DNA from: Myxococcota bacterium
GTDB lineage: Bacteria; Myxococcota_A; Polyangia; JAAYKL01
Direction: 5' to 3'
Length of the DNA stretch: 39,652 bases
Assembly: GCA_025453525.1 (NCBI GenBank)
Contig: JALOQD010000027.1
Location: forward strand, 1-39,652
The position numbers and the translations under genes were made by a program. Position 1 is the stretch's first letter. Each line of letters begins with the position of its first letter. Below, piece after piece: positions 26,624-33,759 of this stretch. Below the pieces are notes generated by a model that worked only from the letters and a program-made list of their open reading frames with translations, did no database searches and was not told the origin of the DNA.

Positions 26624-28642
26624 ATGTCTCGCATCGGCGTATTCGTTTGTCATTGCGGCGAAAACATCGCCCGCACCGTCGACACCGCGGCTGTTGCGCA
26701 GGAGTGCGGCAAGCTGCCGGGGGTTATCCATTCAGTCGATTACAAGTACATGTGCTCGGATCCTGGCCAGCTCATGGTCAAGCAGGCCATCGCGGAGCAC
26801 AAGCTCACCGGCGTGGTGGTGGCGGCATGCTCGCCCCACATGCACGAGAAGACCTTCCGTCGCGCCACGGCCGGCGCAGGCCTCAATCCGTTCCTGTGCG
26901 AGATGGCCAATGTCCGCGAGCACTGCTCCTGGATCCACGAGAGCCGCACCGCGGCGACCGAGAAGGCCATCGACGCCACGAGGATGATCGTGGAGAAGGT
27001 CAAGCGCAACGCGCCTCTGTCGCCCATTCACATCCCTGTGACGCGCCGGGCCCTCGTCATCGGCGGCGGCATTGCCGGCATTCAGGCTGCGCTCGATATC
27101 GCCGACGGCGGTCGCGAGGTGGTGCTCGTGGAAAAGGAGCCGTCCATCGGCGGCCACATGAGCCAGCTCTCCGAGACGTTTCCGACCCTCGACTGTTCGC
27201 AGTGCATCCTGACACCGCGCATGGTCGAGGCGTTCCAGCATCCGCGCATCAAGCTCTACACCTATTCGGAAGTGGAGTCAGTGGACGGCTACATCGGCAA
27301 CTTCAAGGTGACGATCCGCAAAAAGGCGCGTTCGGTCGATGAGGCCAACTGCAACGGCTGCGGCGCCTGCCAGGCGGTGTGTCCCAACAAGAAGATCCCC
27401 AGCGAGTTCGACGCCGGGTTGGGAAAACGGTCGGCCATCTACGTGCCGTTCCCCCAGGCTGTTCCGAATATCCCGGTCATCGATCGCGAGCGCTGCAGCT
27501 ACTTCCGCGCCAAGGCCAAGGGGTCCACAAAGGTCGTGTGTGGCAAGTGCGCCGAGGCGTGCGGAAAGGGCGCGGTGCACTTCGATCAGCAGGACACGCT
27601 CGTCACCGAGGACGTAGGCGCCATCGTGGTCGCCACGGGCTATCGCCTCTACGACATCGGCAAGGACCAGGACAGCGAGCTGCTCAAGGGATATGGCGAG
27701 TATGGCTATGGCACGGTGCCGGACGTCATCGACGGCATGCAGTTCGAGCGCCTTGCCTCGGCCTCTGGCCCCACGGCCGGTAAGATCCTGCGTCCCTCGG
27801 ACGGCAAGGAGCCCACGAGCGTCGTGTTCCTCCAGTGCATTGGCTCGCGCGATCCGAGCAAGGGCATCGAGTACTGCTCCAAGATCTGCTGCATGTACGT
27901 GGCCAAGCACACCATGCTCTACAAGCACAAGGTGCACCATGGACAGGCCACGGTGTTCTACATGGACATCCGCGCCGCGGGAAAGGGCTACGACGAGTTC
28001 ACCCGTCGCGCCATCGAGGAAGACGGGGCCCGCTACGTGCGAGGTCGGGTGTCCCGTCTGTATCGCGACGGCGAAGTCATCAAAATTCTCGGTTTCGACA
28101 CCTTGAGCGGCGAGCCCATCGAGATGGACGCCGACATGGTGGTGCTGGCCACGGCCATGCGCCCGCAGGCTGGCATGGCGGAGCTCGCACAGAAACTCTC
28201 TGTTTCCTACGACAAACACGGCTTCATCAACGAGGCCCATCCCAAGCTGCGGCCTGTGGAGACCAATACAGCGGGCGTGTTCGTGGCCGGCGCCTGCCAA
28301 TCGCCTCGAGACATTCCGGATTCGGTGGCCATGGCGAGCGCGACGGCCTCCAAGATTCTGGGGCTCCTGTCCAACGAGCAGCTCGAGCGCGAGCCCACGG
28401 TGGCGAGGGTCGATGAGTCCACATGCAGCGCCTGCTTCCACTGCGAGCGCGTGTGCGCTTACGGCGCCGTGGAGCACAAGGACATCCGCGATCGGTCTGG
28501 CAACCTCGTGCGGGTGGTGGCGAGCGTCAACAAGGGCGTGTGCCAGGGCTGCGGAACCTGTCTCGCCACGTGCCCGAGCAAGTCGCTCGAGCTCGACGGC
28601 TTTACCGACGCCCAGATCCACGCGGCGATCATGGCCTTTTAA
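26624..28642 (+). CDS. hdrA: Heterodisulfide reductase subunit A-like flavoprotein (bifurcating core)
   Basis: A 672-residue flavoprotein. The N-terminal domain (1-140) has the HdrA-specific cysteines (CHCGEN, KYMCSDPGQ, ACSPHMHEKTFRRA, LCEMANVREHCSW). The FAD domain begins with VIGGGIAGIQAA (about 145-156) and includes the CSQC motif (C191, C194). An inserted ferredoxin-like segment has CNGCGACQAVCP (C243-C253) and a second cysteine set at C291, C306, C309, C313. The C-terminal domain carries CSACFHCERVC and CQGCGTCLATCP (about 595-645). In methanogens HdrA's FAD splits electron pairs between ferredoxin and the disulfide; here electrons would come from FlxA through FlxD. Cys, not selenocysteine, is used throughout. 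hdrB ends 6 bases before the start. Confidence 0.94.
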   Translation: MSRIGVFVCHCGENIARTVDTAAVAQECGKLPGVIHSVDYKYMCSDPGQLMVKQAIAEHKLTGVVVAACSPHMHEKTFRRATAGAGLNPFLCEMANVREHCSWIHESRTAATEKAIDATRMIVEKVKRNAPLSPIHIPVTRRALVIGGGIAGIQAALDIADGGREVVLVEKEPSIGGHMSQLSETFPTLDCSQCILTPRMVEAFQHPRIKLYTYSEVESVDGYIGNFKVTIRKKARSVDEANCNGCGACQAVCPNKKIPSEFDAGLGKRSAIYVPFPQAVPNIPVIDRERCSYFRAKAKGSTKVVCGKCAEACGKGAVHFDQQDTLVTEDVGAIVVATGYRLYDIGKDQDSELLKGYGEYGYGTVPDVIDGMQFERLASASGPTAGKILRPSDGKEPTSVVFLQCIGSRDPSKGIEYCSKICCMYVAKHTMLYKHKVHHGQATVFYMDIRAAGKGYDEFTRRAIEEDGARYVRGRVSRLYRDGEVIKILGFDTLSGEPIEMDADMVVLATAMRPQAGMAELAQKLSVSYDKHGFINEAHPKLRPVETNTAGVFVAGACQSPRDIPDSVAMASATASKILGLLSNEQLEREPTVARVDESTCSACFHCERVCAYGAVEHKDIRDRSGNLVRVVASVNKGVCQGCGTCLATCPSKSLELDGFTDAQIHAAIMAF

Positions 28643-28664
28643 CGTGGCTCAATAAGGAGACTCT

Positions 28665-29138
28665 ATGAGCACCGCAACCGCAATCGAGAACAAGAGCCCC
28701 GCCAGCGCGGGCCGGTTCGAGCCGCGCATCGCCGCGTTCGTGTGCAACTGGTGCACCTACACCGGCGCCGATCTCGCGGGCACGAGCCGCGTTCAAATGA
28801 TGCCCAACGTGCGCATGGTTCGCTTGCCCTGCACCGGGCGCATCGATACGGCGTTTATCATCAAGGCCTTCGAGAGGGGCGCCGACGGCGTGATCGTCAG
28901 CGGTTGCCATCCAGGCGATTGCCACTACTCGGAAGGCAACTACCACGCGCGCCGCCGCTTCGCGATGTTCAAGGAGCTCATGAACTTCATGGGCATCGAC
29001 GAACGTCGCGTGACCTTCTCGTGGGTCTCTGCCTCAGAGGGCCGCAAGTGGGGCGATGTCGTCGACGAGACCATCGAACGAGTGAGGGCGCTAGGGCCCT
29101 TCGACGACTATAAAACACTGCTCGAGGAGACCCCATGA
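28665..29138 (+). CDS. flxD: MvhD/FlxD-like [2Fe-2S] electron-transfer subunit
   Basis: A 157-residue protein of the MvhD/FlxD family, which docks HdrA to the electron-input module. Five conserved cysteines are present: C27 and C30 (FVCNWCTYTGAD), C56 (RLPCTGR) and C81, C86 (GCHPGDCHY); four of them should hold a [2Fe-2S] cluster. The first 20 residues are a poorly conserved extension. An AAGGAG lies before the ATG, 22 bases after hdrA. Its presence without MvhA/MvhG hydrogenase genes, and with FlxA-like genes downstream, marks this as the NADH-linked Flx type and not the hydrogenase type. Confidence 0.9.
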   Translation: MSTATAIENKSPASAGRFEPRIAAFVCNWCTYTGADLAGTSRVQMMPNVRMVRLPCTGRIDTAFIIKAFERGADGVIVSGCHPGDCHYSEGNYHARRRFAMFKELMNFMGIDERRVTFSWVSASEGRKWGDVVDETIERVRALGPFDDYKTLLEETP

Positions 29139-30010
29139 ACGAGCTGCGACAACTGGCTAGGAAGTTGCTCGCCGACAAGACCGTCGGCGTCGTCATCGGC
29201 TACGAGGAAGGGCAGGGCGCCGTCACCAGGCCGTCTTTCGCCACCTCGCCGGAGCAGGCCGAAAAACTCGTATTCGACGCGCGTTGCGTGCAAAACCTCG
29301 CGTCGTATCTCTCCCCTCGTCGCTCCACCGTGAGGAGCCTGGGCAAGCCAGCCGTGGTGGTCAAGGCGTGCGATGCCAAGGCGCTGGCCGGACTCATCCG
29401 CGAGGCGCAAGTCAAACGCGAAGACGTCGTCGTCATCAGCGTGGCCTGCGGCGGGGTGCTGGCCGATCCGCGCAGTGGCAAGGCGCTGTCCGAGGCCATG
29501 GTGGCGGACCGCTGCCGCGATTGCGATGGCGCGCACACCTCCCTGGCAGATCACAAAGTAGGACAGGCCAAAGCGCCCGCATTTGGTTCGCCCAAGGTCG
29601 ACGCGCGGCTCGCCGAGCTGCAGGCCATGACCGCACCGCAGCGCTTCGCGTTTTTCAAGTCGGTTTTTAGCGAATGCACTCGCTGCAATGTCTGCCGCGA
29701 GGTGTGTCCCATGTGCTTCTGCGCGCGGTGCATGGCCGACAAGTCCGAGCCGCAGTGGATCGAGAGCTCGCCCCACCTTCGGGGCAACTTCGCCTGGCAC
29801 ATGCTGCGCGCCATGCACCTTGCCGGCCGTTGCGTGGGCTGCAACGAATGCGAGCGGGCCTGTCCCGCCGGCATTCCGCTGTCGCTCATTACCCGCAAGA
29901 TGCAAAAAGTCGTGTCCGAGCGGTTCGGCTATTCCCCGAGCGACGATCCGAACGTCCCGGCTCCAACCGGCGCTTTCCGGCTGGACGATGCACAGGAGTT
30001 CATCCGGTGA
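29135..30010 (+). CDS. flxC: Flx module iron-sulfur subunit (FlxB/FlxC-like), two [4Fe-4S]
   Basis: A 291-residue iron-sulfur protein. Its ATG overlaps the flxD stop in an ATGA, a sign of translational coupling. The N-terminal half (about 70-135) contains VVKACDAKALAGLI and VISVACGG and a CRDC pair; the same core recurs in the next gene (RPCDAAALAIL), so the two subunits are paralogues. The C-terminal half has CTRCNVCREVCP (C181-C191) and CVGCNECERACP (C233-C243), two [4Fe-4S] clusters, plus CFCARC directly after the first. It should relay electrons between the NADH-oxidising FlxA and FlxD. Which of the two paralogues corresponds to FlxB or FlxC of Desulfovibrio vulgaris cannot be fixed by eye; the symbol is provisional. 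Confidence 0.82.
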   Translation: MNELRQLARKLLADKTVGVVIGYEEGQGAVTRPSFATSPEQAEKLVFDARCVQNLASYLSPRRSTVRSLGKPAVVVKACDAKALAGLIREAQVKREDVVVISVACGGVLADPRSGKALSEAMVADRCRDCDGAHTSLADHKVGQAKAPAFGSPKVDARLAELQAMTAPQRFAFFKSVFSECTRCNVCREVCPMCFCARCMADKSEPQWIESSPHLRGNFAWHMLRAMHLAGRCVGCNECERACPAGIPLSLITRKMQKVVSERFGYSPSDDPNVPAPTGAFRLDDAQEFIR

Positions 30011-31110
30011 TGCGCAAAGCCTTTATTACGCAAGAGAATCTCAGCGTCCTTTCCGGCGATCTCGAGCGCGCTGGCCGAAAGGTGGTCGTTCCACGTCCGA
30101 GCGCGACAGGGCGCATGGAGTATGGCGCGGCGCAGAGCGGCTCGCTCACCCACCTTGGCGGCGCTCTTCCAGCGCGGTCACTCAAGGCGACGTTCTTGCC
30201 GCCCACAGAGGCGCTGCTCCGATGGAAGAACGCCAAGGACGACGTGGTGCTCGAGCCAAGTGAGCCCAAGGCCCTGCCCACGGTGGTGCTCGGTGCGCGT
30301 CCCTGCGACGCGGCGGCGCTTGCCATCCTCGATAAGGTCATGGATTGGGACTACCACGACGATCCGTGGTTCGCGCGGCGCAAGGCCACGACCATCGTGA
30401 GTCTGGCCTGCGATGGCGTGGACAGCTCGTGCTTTTGTACCTCGGTGGGCCTTTCACCCGATACCACCAAGGGGTCGGACGTCCTGCTCACCGCGGTGGA
30501 CGGCGGCTACCTCGTCGAGGCCCTGTCTGAAAAGGGAGAGGCTCTGCTCGAGGAGAACAAGACCCGCTTTACCGCGGCCAGAGGGGAAGCGCAGGCAGCC
30601 GAACGCCGCAAGGCCGCGACCGACAAGGTGAGGAAAAACCTCGCGGTGGATGCCCGCACCGTGAAGGACTGGCTGGGCGGAAACTTCGAGCATCCATTCT
30701 TCAAGCTCGGCAGTCGTTGCCATGCCTGCGGCGCCTGCGCGGCCGTGTGCCCGACGTGCCACTGCTTCGATATCGTCGACGAGCCCGAAGGCCTCGAAGG
30801 GGGCACGCGGCGGCGCAACTGGGACACCTGCCAGACCTCCAAGTTCACGCTCCACGGCTCGGGCCACAATCCGCGCAATGACCAGCACGCGCGGCTGCGC
30901 CAGCGGGTCATGCACAAGTTTCACATTTACTCCGAGCGGTTTGGAGAGACCCTGTGCACCGGGTGCGGTCGCTGCGCCCGCGCCTGTCCGGGCGGCATGG
31001 ACCTGCTCGAGGCTCTGCGCGAAATCGACAAGCTTCGGCGGTCGAGCCGGCCGTCCGCCGCGCCCATTGTCACTCCGACCAACCCACCGATTTCCGGAGG
31101 TGCGAGATGA
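30010..31110 (+). CDS. flxB: Flx module iron-sulfur subunit related to HydB/AsrA, two [4Fe-4S]
   Basis: A 366-residue protein of the 4Fe-4S dicluster family that includes the sulfhydrogenase beta subunit HydB and anaerobic sulfite reductase subunit A. Its ATG (30010) overlaps the previous stop as TGATG. The family core VLGARPCDAAALAILDKVM, DDPWFARRKATTIVSLAC and CFCTSVGLSP is clear (about 93-150). A Lys/Glu-rich helix (about 170-215) leads to CHACGACAAVCP (C237-C247) with a following CHC, and CTGCGRCARACP (C316-C326). It is the expected partner of the FAD/NAD protein encoded next, as HydB is of HydG. The last 30 residues are a Ser/Pro-rich tail. The symbol is provisional for the same reason as the preceding gene. 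Confidence 0.85.
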   Translation: MRKAFITQENLSVLSGDLERAGRKVVVPRPSATGRMEYGAAQSGSLTHLGGALPARSLKATFLPPTEALLRWKNAKDDVVLEPSEPKALPTVVLGARPCDAAALAILDKVMDWDYHDDPWFARRKATTIVSLACDGVDSSCFCTSVGLSPDTTKGSDVLLTAVDGGYLVEALSEKGEALLEENKTRFTAARGEAQAAERRKAATDKVRKNLAVDARTVKDWLGGNFEHPFFKLGSRCHACGACAAVCPTCHCFDIVDEPEGLEGGTRRRNWDTCQTSKFTLHGSGHNPRNDQHARLRQRVMHKFHIYSERFGETLCTGCGRCARACPGGMDLLEALREIDKLRRSSRPSAAPIVTPTNPPISGGAR

Positions 31111-31940
31111 CGGGCCTATACACCCCCTATTTGATGCGCGTCGACGAGATCATCGATGAGACCGTGGACACTCGCACGCTCAAGCTGTCGTTCAAGGATC
31201 CCAAGGTCGCGCAGTCGTTCAGCTTCGTCGCCGGCCAGTTCGCCGAGTACTCGGTGTTTGGCTCAGGGGAGTGCACGTTCTGCATTGCCAGCTCTCCCAC
31301 GCGCAAGGGCTACATCGAGTGCTCTTTCAAGAAGGTCGGCAAGGTCACCTCACAGATGCGCGAGCTCAACGTGGGCGACACCATGGGCATCCGCGGGCCT
31401 TACGGCAACAGCTTTCCCCTCGACAAGATGAAGGGCAAGGACGTCGTCTTCATCGCGGGCGGCATCGGACTCGCGCCAGTGCGCTGCGTCATCTGGAACG
31501 TCCTCGATCTGCGCAAGGACTTCCGCGACGTCACCATCATCTACGGCGCGCGCTCAGAGGCCGATCTCGTCTACAGGCGCGAGCTCGAGGACTGGAAGAA
31601 TCGCGCGGACGTGAAGCTCCACGTCACCGTGGATCCGGGCGGGCAGGGGCCAGCTTGGCAAGGAGAGGTCGGCTTTGTGCCGTCCATCGTGGAGAAGGCC
31701 AGTCCCGCGGCCAGCGACGCCTTCGCCGTGGTCTGCGGCCCACCCATCATGATCAAGTTCACCCTGCCGGTGCTCGAGAAGCTCGGCTTTGCCAAGGACC
31801 GCATCTACACCACTCTCGAGAACCGCATGAAGTGCGGGATAGGCAAGTGCGGCCGCTGCAACATCGGGCCCGTTTATGTGTGCAAGGACGGCCCGGTGTT
31901 TTCCGCCGCCCAGCTCGAGAAGCTGCCCAACGAGTTTTAG
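31107..31940 (+). CDS. flxA: FAD/NAD(P)-binding electron-input subunit (FlxA/HydG/AsrB-like)
   Basis: A 277-residue flavoprotein of the ferredoxin-NADP reductase superfamily, PyrK/HydG/AsrB branch. The start ATG overlaps the previous stop in an ATGA. FAD-binding beta barrel: TLKLSF, AGQFAEYSVFG, then ECTFCIASSP where many relatives have RPFSIAS-type sequence. NAD-binding domain: FIAGGIGLAPVR (118-126) and VVCGPPIMI near the end. The C-terminal [2Fe-2S] motif is complete: C243, C248, C251, C259 (MKCGIGKCGRCNIGPVYVC). It should oxidise NADH and feed electrons to FlxB/FlxC, FlxD and HdrA. It is the last gene of the operon; the convergent lipoprotein gene ends 29 bases away, with no obvious terminator in the gap. 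Confidence 0.92.
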   Translation: MTGLYTPYLMRVDEIIDETVDTRTLKLSFKDPKVAQSFSFVAGQFAEYSVFGSGECTFCIASSPTRKGYIECSFKKVGKVTSQMRELNVGDTMGIRGPYGNSFPLDKMKGKDVVFIAGGIGLAPVRCVIWNVLDLRKDFRDVTIIYGARSEADLVYRRELEDWKNRADVKLHVTVDPGGQGPAWQGEVGFVPSIVEKASPAASDAFAVVCGPPIMIKFTLPVLEKLGFAKDRIYTTLENRMKCGIGKCGRCNIGPVYVCKDGPVFSAAQLEKLPNEF

Positions 31941-31969
31941 AAAAATCCTTAAAAAAGCGGGGACAATCC

Positions 31970-32905
31970 TCAAGGCAATGAAACGTGCAGGCTGTCCAGG
32001 TTGGGACCTCCGGCAGCGGTGTTGGCCGTGACGCGGATCCTGTTGGGGCCGACGAGCAGGGTGTCGGTCACGGTGTCGGTTTGCCAGTCGCTCCAAGTTG
32101 AGGTTTGGGCAAATTCCAAGGTGCCGATGTCCACCCCATTGACGACGACCGCACATGGACGCCCTGTGAGCCCTCCATTGGCGTAGCGGAAGGTCAATAT
32201 GTACTCTCCTGGGGAGTCAATTTGAACATTGTTCCACTCAATCCATGAGCCGTTTCCGGTAAAGACCATGAACCCCTCCCCCGTGTACCCCGCCACAGCG
32301 GCGGACCAACTGCATCCTGACTTGGAGGAGTACTCCTCGGCCTCGTAGAGGTTGGGGTCAACGCAAAAGTCCTCTGGCACGTTGCAACCGCATTCCTCAG
32401 GTTCGGTTTTATTGGGGTCTTCGTCGCACTCGTCGAGGCAATCGGGCGTGCTATCACTGTCGGCATCGTTGTCTGGCTTGCCGCAATCGCACTGGCCAGG
32501 CTCGGTTTTGTTGGGATCTTCGTCGCAGTTGTCGACGCAATCGGGCGTGCCATCATGGTCGGCATCATCGTCTGGCGTGCCGCAGCCGCACTGACCGGCC
32601 TTGTCCTTATTTGGATCCGTGGGGCATTTGTCTTTGCAATTCAAGTGGCCGTCGCTGTCTTGATCGACGTCTGGGATGCCGCAACCGCAAGTGCCCGGCC
32701 TGGTTTTCCCAGGATCTCGTGGGCAGAGATCGAGTGGGGCAGAAGGTCCGGTGTCTGTATCAAATGGAGAGTCTGTATCAGGGTCTGTCGCGGAGTTTTT
32801 CACGGAAAACTCAGTCAGGCAAGAGCAGAGCCACAGCAGGGTCGGGACCGCGATGAGAAGGAGCGCCTTTGGGGGAATCCTCGTCCCTTGGGCTCGGCGG
32901 CTCAT
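31970..32905 (-). CDS. Surface lipoprotein with DPNK/CGCG calcium-type repeats and a CBM6/35-like domain
   Basis: A 311-residue lipoprotein starting at the ATG at 32905, which opens a signal peptide (KALLLIAVPTLLWLCSC lipobox region). A short Thr/Asp linker is followed by five Asp/Cys-rich repeats (DPNKTEPGQCDCG, DADSDSTPDC and variants) reminiscent of thrombospondin type-3 calcium-binding repeats. The C-terminal 120 residues are a CBM6/35-like domain (YEAEEYSSKSGC, YTGEGFMVFTG, GSWIEWNNVQID, YILTFRYANGG, NRIRVTANTAAGGPNLDSLHV), clearly related to that of the lectin protein at 22686-24959, with which it shares the CGCG/DPNK unit. Likely a rigid stalk presenting a glycan-binding tip. Codons upstream of 32905 are in frame but cross a 12-base A/T tract and lack an export signal. 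Confidence 0.82.
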   Translation of the reverse strand: MSRRAQGTRIPPKALLLIAVPTLLWLCSCLTEFSVKNSATDPDTDSPFDTDTGPSAPLDLCPRDPGKTRPGTCGCGIPDVDQDSDGHLNCKDKCPTDPNKDKAGQCGCGTPDDDADHDGTPDCVDNCDEDPNKTEPGQCDCGKPDNDADSDSTPDCLDECDEDPNKTEPEECGCNVPEDFCVDPNLYEAEEYSSKSGCSWSAAVAGYTGEGFMVFTGNGSWIEWNNVQIDSPGEYILTFRYANGGLTGRPCAVVVNGVDIGTLEFAQTSTWSDWQTDTVTDTLLVGPNRIRVTANTAAGGPNLDSLHVSLP

Positions 32906-32974
32906 GTAACGCGATGGGCGACAGTCCCGCACAGTGCATTCTCCCGTGGCAGCGAACCGGCCGTTGTCCGCTGC

Positions 32975-32986
32975 AAAAAAAAAAAA
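32975..32986. repeat. 12-base A tract (T12 on the coding strand) upstream of a surface lipoprotein
   Basis: A single uninterrupted run of 12 A on the plus strand, 70 bases upstream of the ATG at 32905. On the coding strand it is T12 in the promoter or leader. Tracts of this length in GC-rich DNA are slippage-prone. The rest of the 249-base gap (32906-33154) holds the palindrome at 33076-33089 and no gene. Confidence 0.85.
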
Positions 32987-33075
32987 CAATCGACACTTCG
33001 CGCGGCCCTTTAGCAACAAACCTTCTGTTCAGGTTTCCACGATCCATCATTTCTTAGTCTTGGTAAAAGATTAGC

Positions 33076-33089
33076 ACCCTGCGCAGGGT
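33076..33089. terminator. Perfect 14-bp palindrome, possible weak terminator or operator
   Basis: ACCCTGCGCAGGGT is self-complementary and can form a 5-bp stem with a GCGC loop. Read on the minus strand it lies 66 bases past the stop of the lipoprotein at 33155 and is followed by gctaatctttt, so it could be a weak terminator; as a gapless palindrome it could equally be a protein-binding site for the gene at 31970-32905. Confidence 0.35.
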
Positions 33090-33154
33090 TGTCATCCCAA
33101 AGGAATGAGTCTCTTTCGCCGCACCAGGATTGAAAAAAGGGGGCGGAAAAAAAG

Positions 33155-33622
33155 CTACCTAGCGCACTGGAACTTTTTGTTTTTCAGGGCATAGCAGTTG
33201 GGGAAGTTTGGGTCCGCGCATTTATTGGCATTGCAGCGTCCCTTGGGGCCGGCGCAGGTTCCGGCGGCCTTGAGGTCCGCTTTGGTCATGCCCTTGTCCG
33301 CTGCCAACTCCGCGGCGGTGCCGTCGAAGCTGTCGCAGTCGGTCACTGTGGAGGCGGTAGCCTCTGCCGGCATGGCAGCGGGCTTGTCGGCTGGTTTGTC
33401 CTTCGCTGCCCCGGCCGAGGGTGGTGATGCCTTGGGTTCGACCGGGTCATTGGCCGGGTCATTGGCCGGGTCATTGGCCGGCGCGTCTGCGGCGCTCTCT
33501 TCGAACATTGGTTCGGTTGGCTCATTGGGCACGGAGTCGCTTTTTTTCGCTGCGTTGCTGGCGCAACCAATGGCCAGGAAGAGTGCGACGCCTCCCAAGA
33601 ACAGCAGGGGTAGTTTGCTCAT
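33155..33622 (-). CDS. Small Pro/Ala/Asp-rich lipoprotein with Cys-rich C-terminus
   Basis: A 155-residue lipoprotein. The ATG at 33622 follows GAGGAGA and opens a signal peptide with lipobox LAIGC. The middle (about 25-85) is disordered-looking, rich in Pro, Ala, Asp and Lys, and includes three identical NDPA units encoded by a perfect 12-bp repeat (33442-33477). The last 60 residues have spaced cysteines (TCAGPKGRCNANKCADPNF, NCYALKNKKFQCAR), suggesting a small disulfide-bonded domain. I do not recognise the family. The start lies 138 bases after the hydrolase gene stop, so it may be separately transcribed. Confidence 0.75.
   Translation of the reverse strand: MSKLPLLFLGGVALFLAIGCASNAAKKSDSVPNEPTEPMFEESAADAPANDPANDPANDPVEPKASPPSAGAAKDKPADKPAAMPAEATASTVTDCDSFDGTAAELAADKGMTKADLKAAGTCAGPKGRCNANKCADPNFPNCYALKNKKFQCAR
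33442..33477 (-). repeat. Three perfect 12-bp units coding NDPA
   Basis: ccgggtcattgg occurs three times in tandem with no change, in frame within the small lipoprotein gene at 33155-33622. Copy-number change would lengthen or shorten the linker by four residues. Confidence 0.9.
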
Positions 33623-33759
33623 GACTTTTCTCCTCGCAGGGGGTTTTCGAAGTATCGCTAACTTGTACTTTGGTGCACGGACTTTCAAGTTTTTTGTGAT
33701 CCGCAAGGGGTTCTTTGGGACTTTGGTTACCAGCCTCGCAGGGGAACCCTGGCGTGGCT

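Noticed and set aside
27278-28621. A 447-codon minus-strand open frame opposite hdrA
   Set aside because: Complete overlap with a well-supported hdrA; His/Ala/Val/Leu-rich shadow translation.
25162-31940. Possible hydrogenase-linked (Mvh-type) or methanogenic Hdr cluster
   Set aside because: No MvhA/MvhG hydrogenase genes are present and the partner genes are FlxA/HydB-like, so the NADH-linked Flx type fits better.
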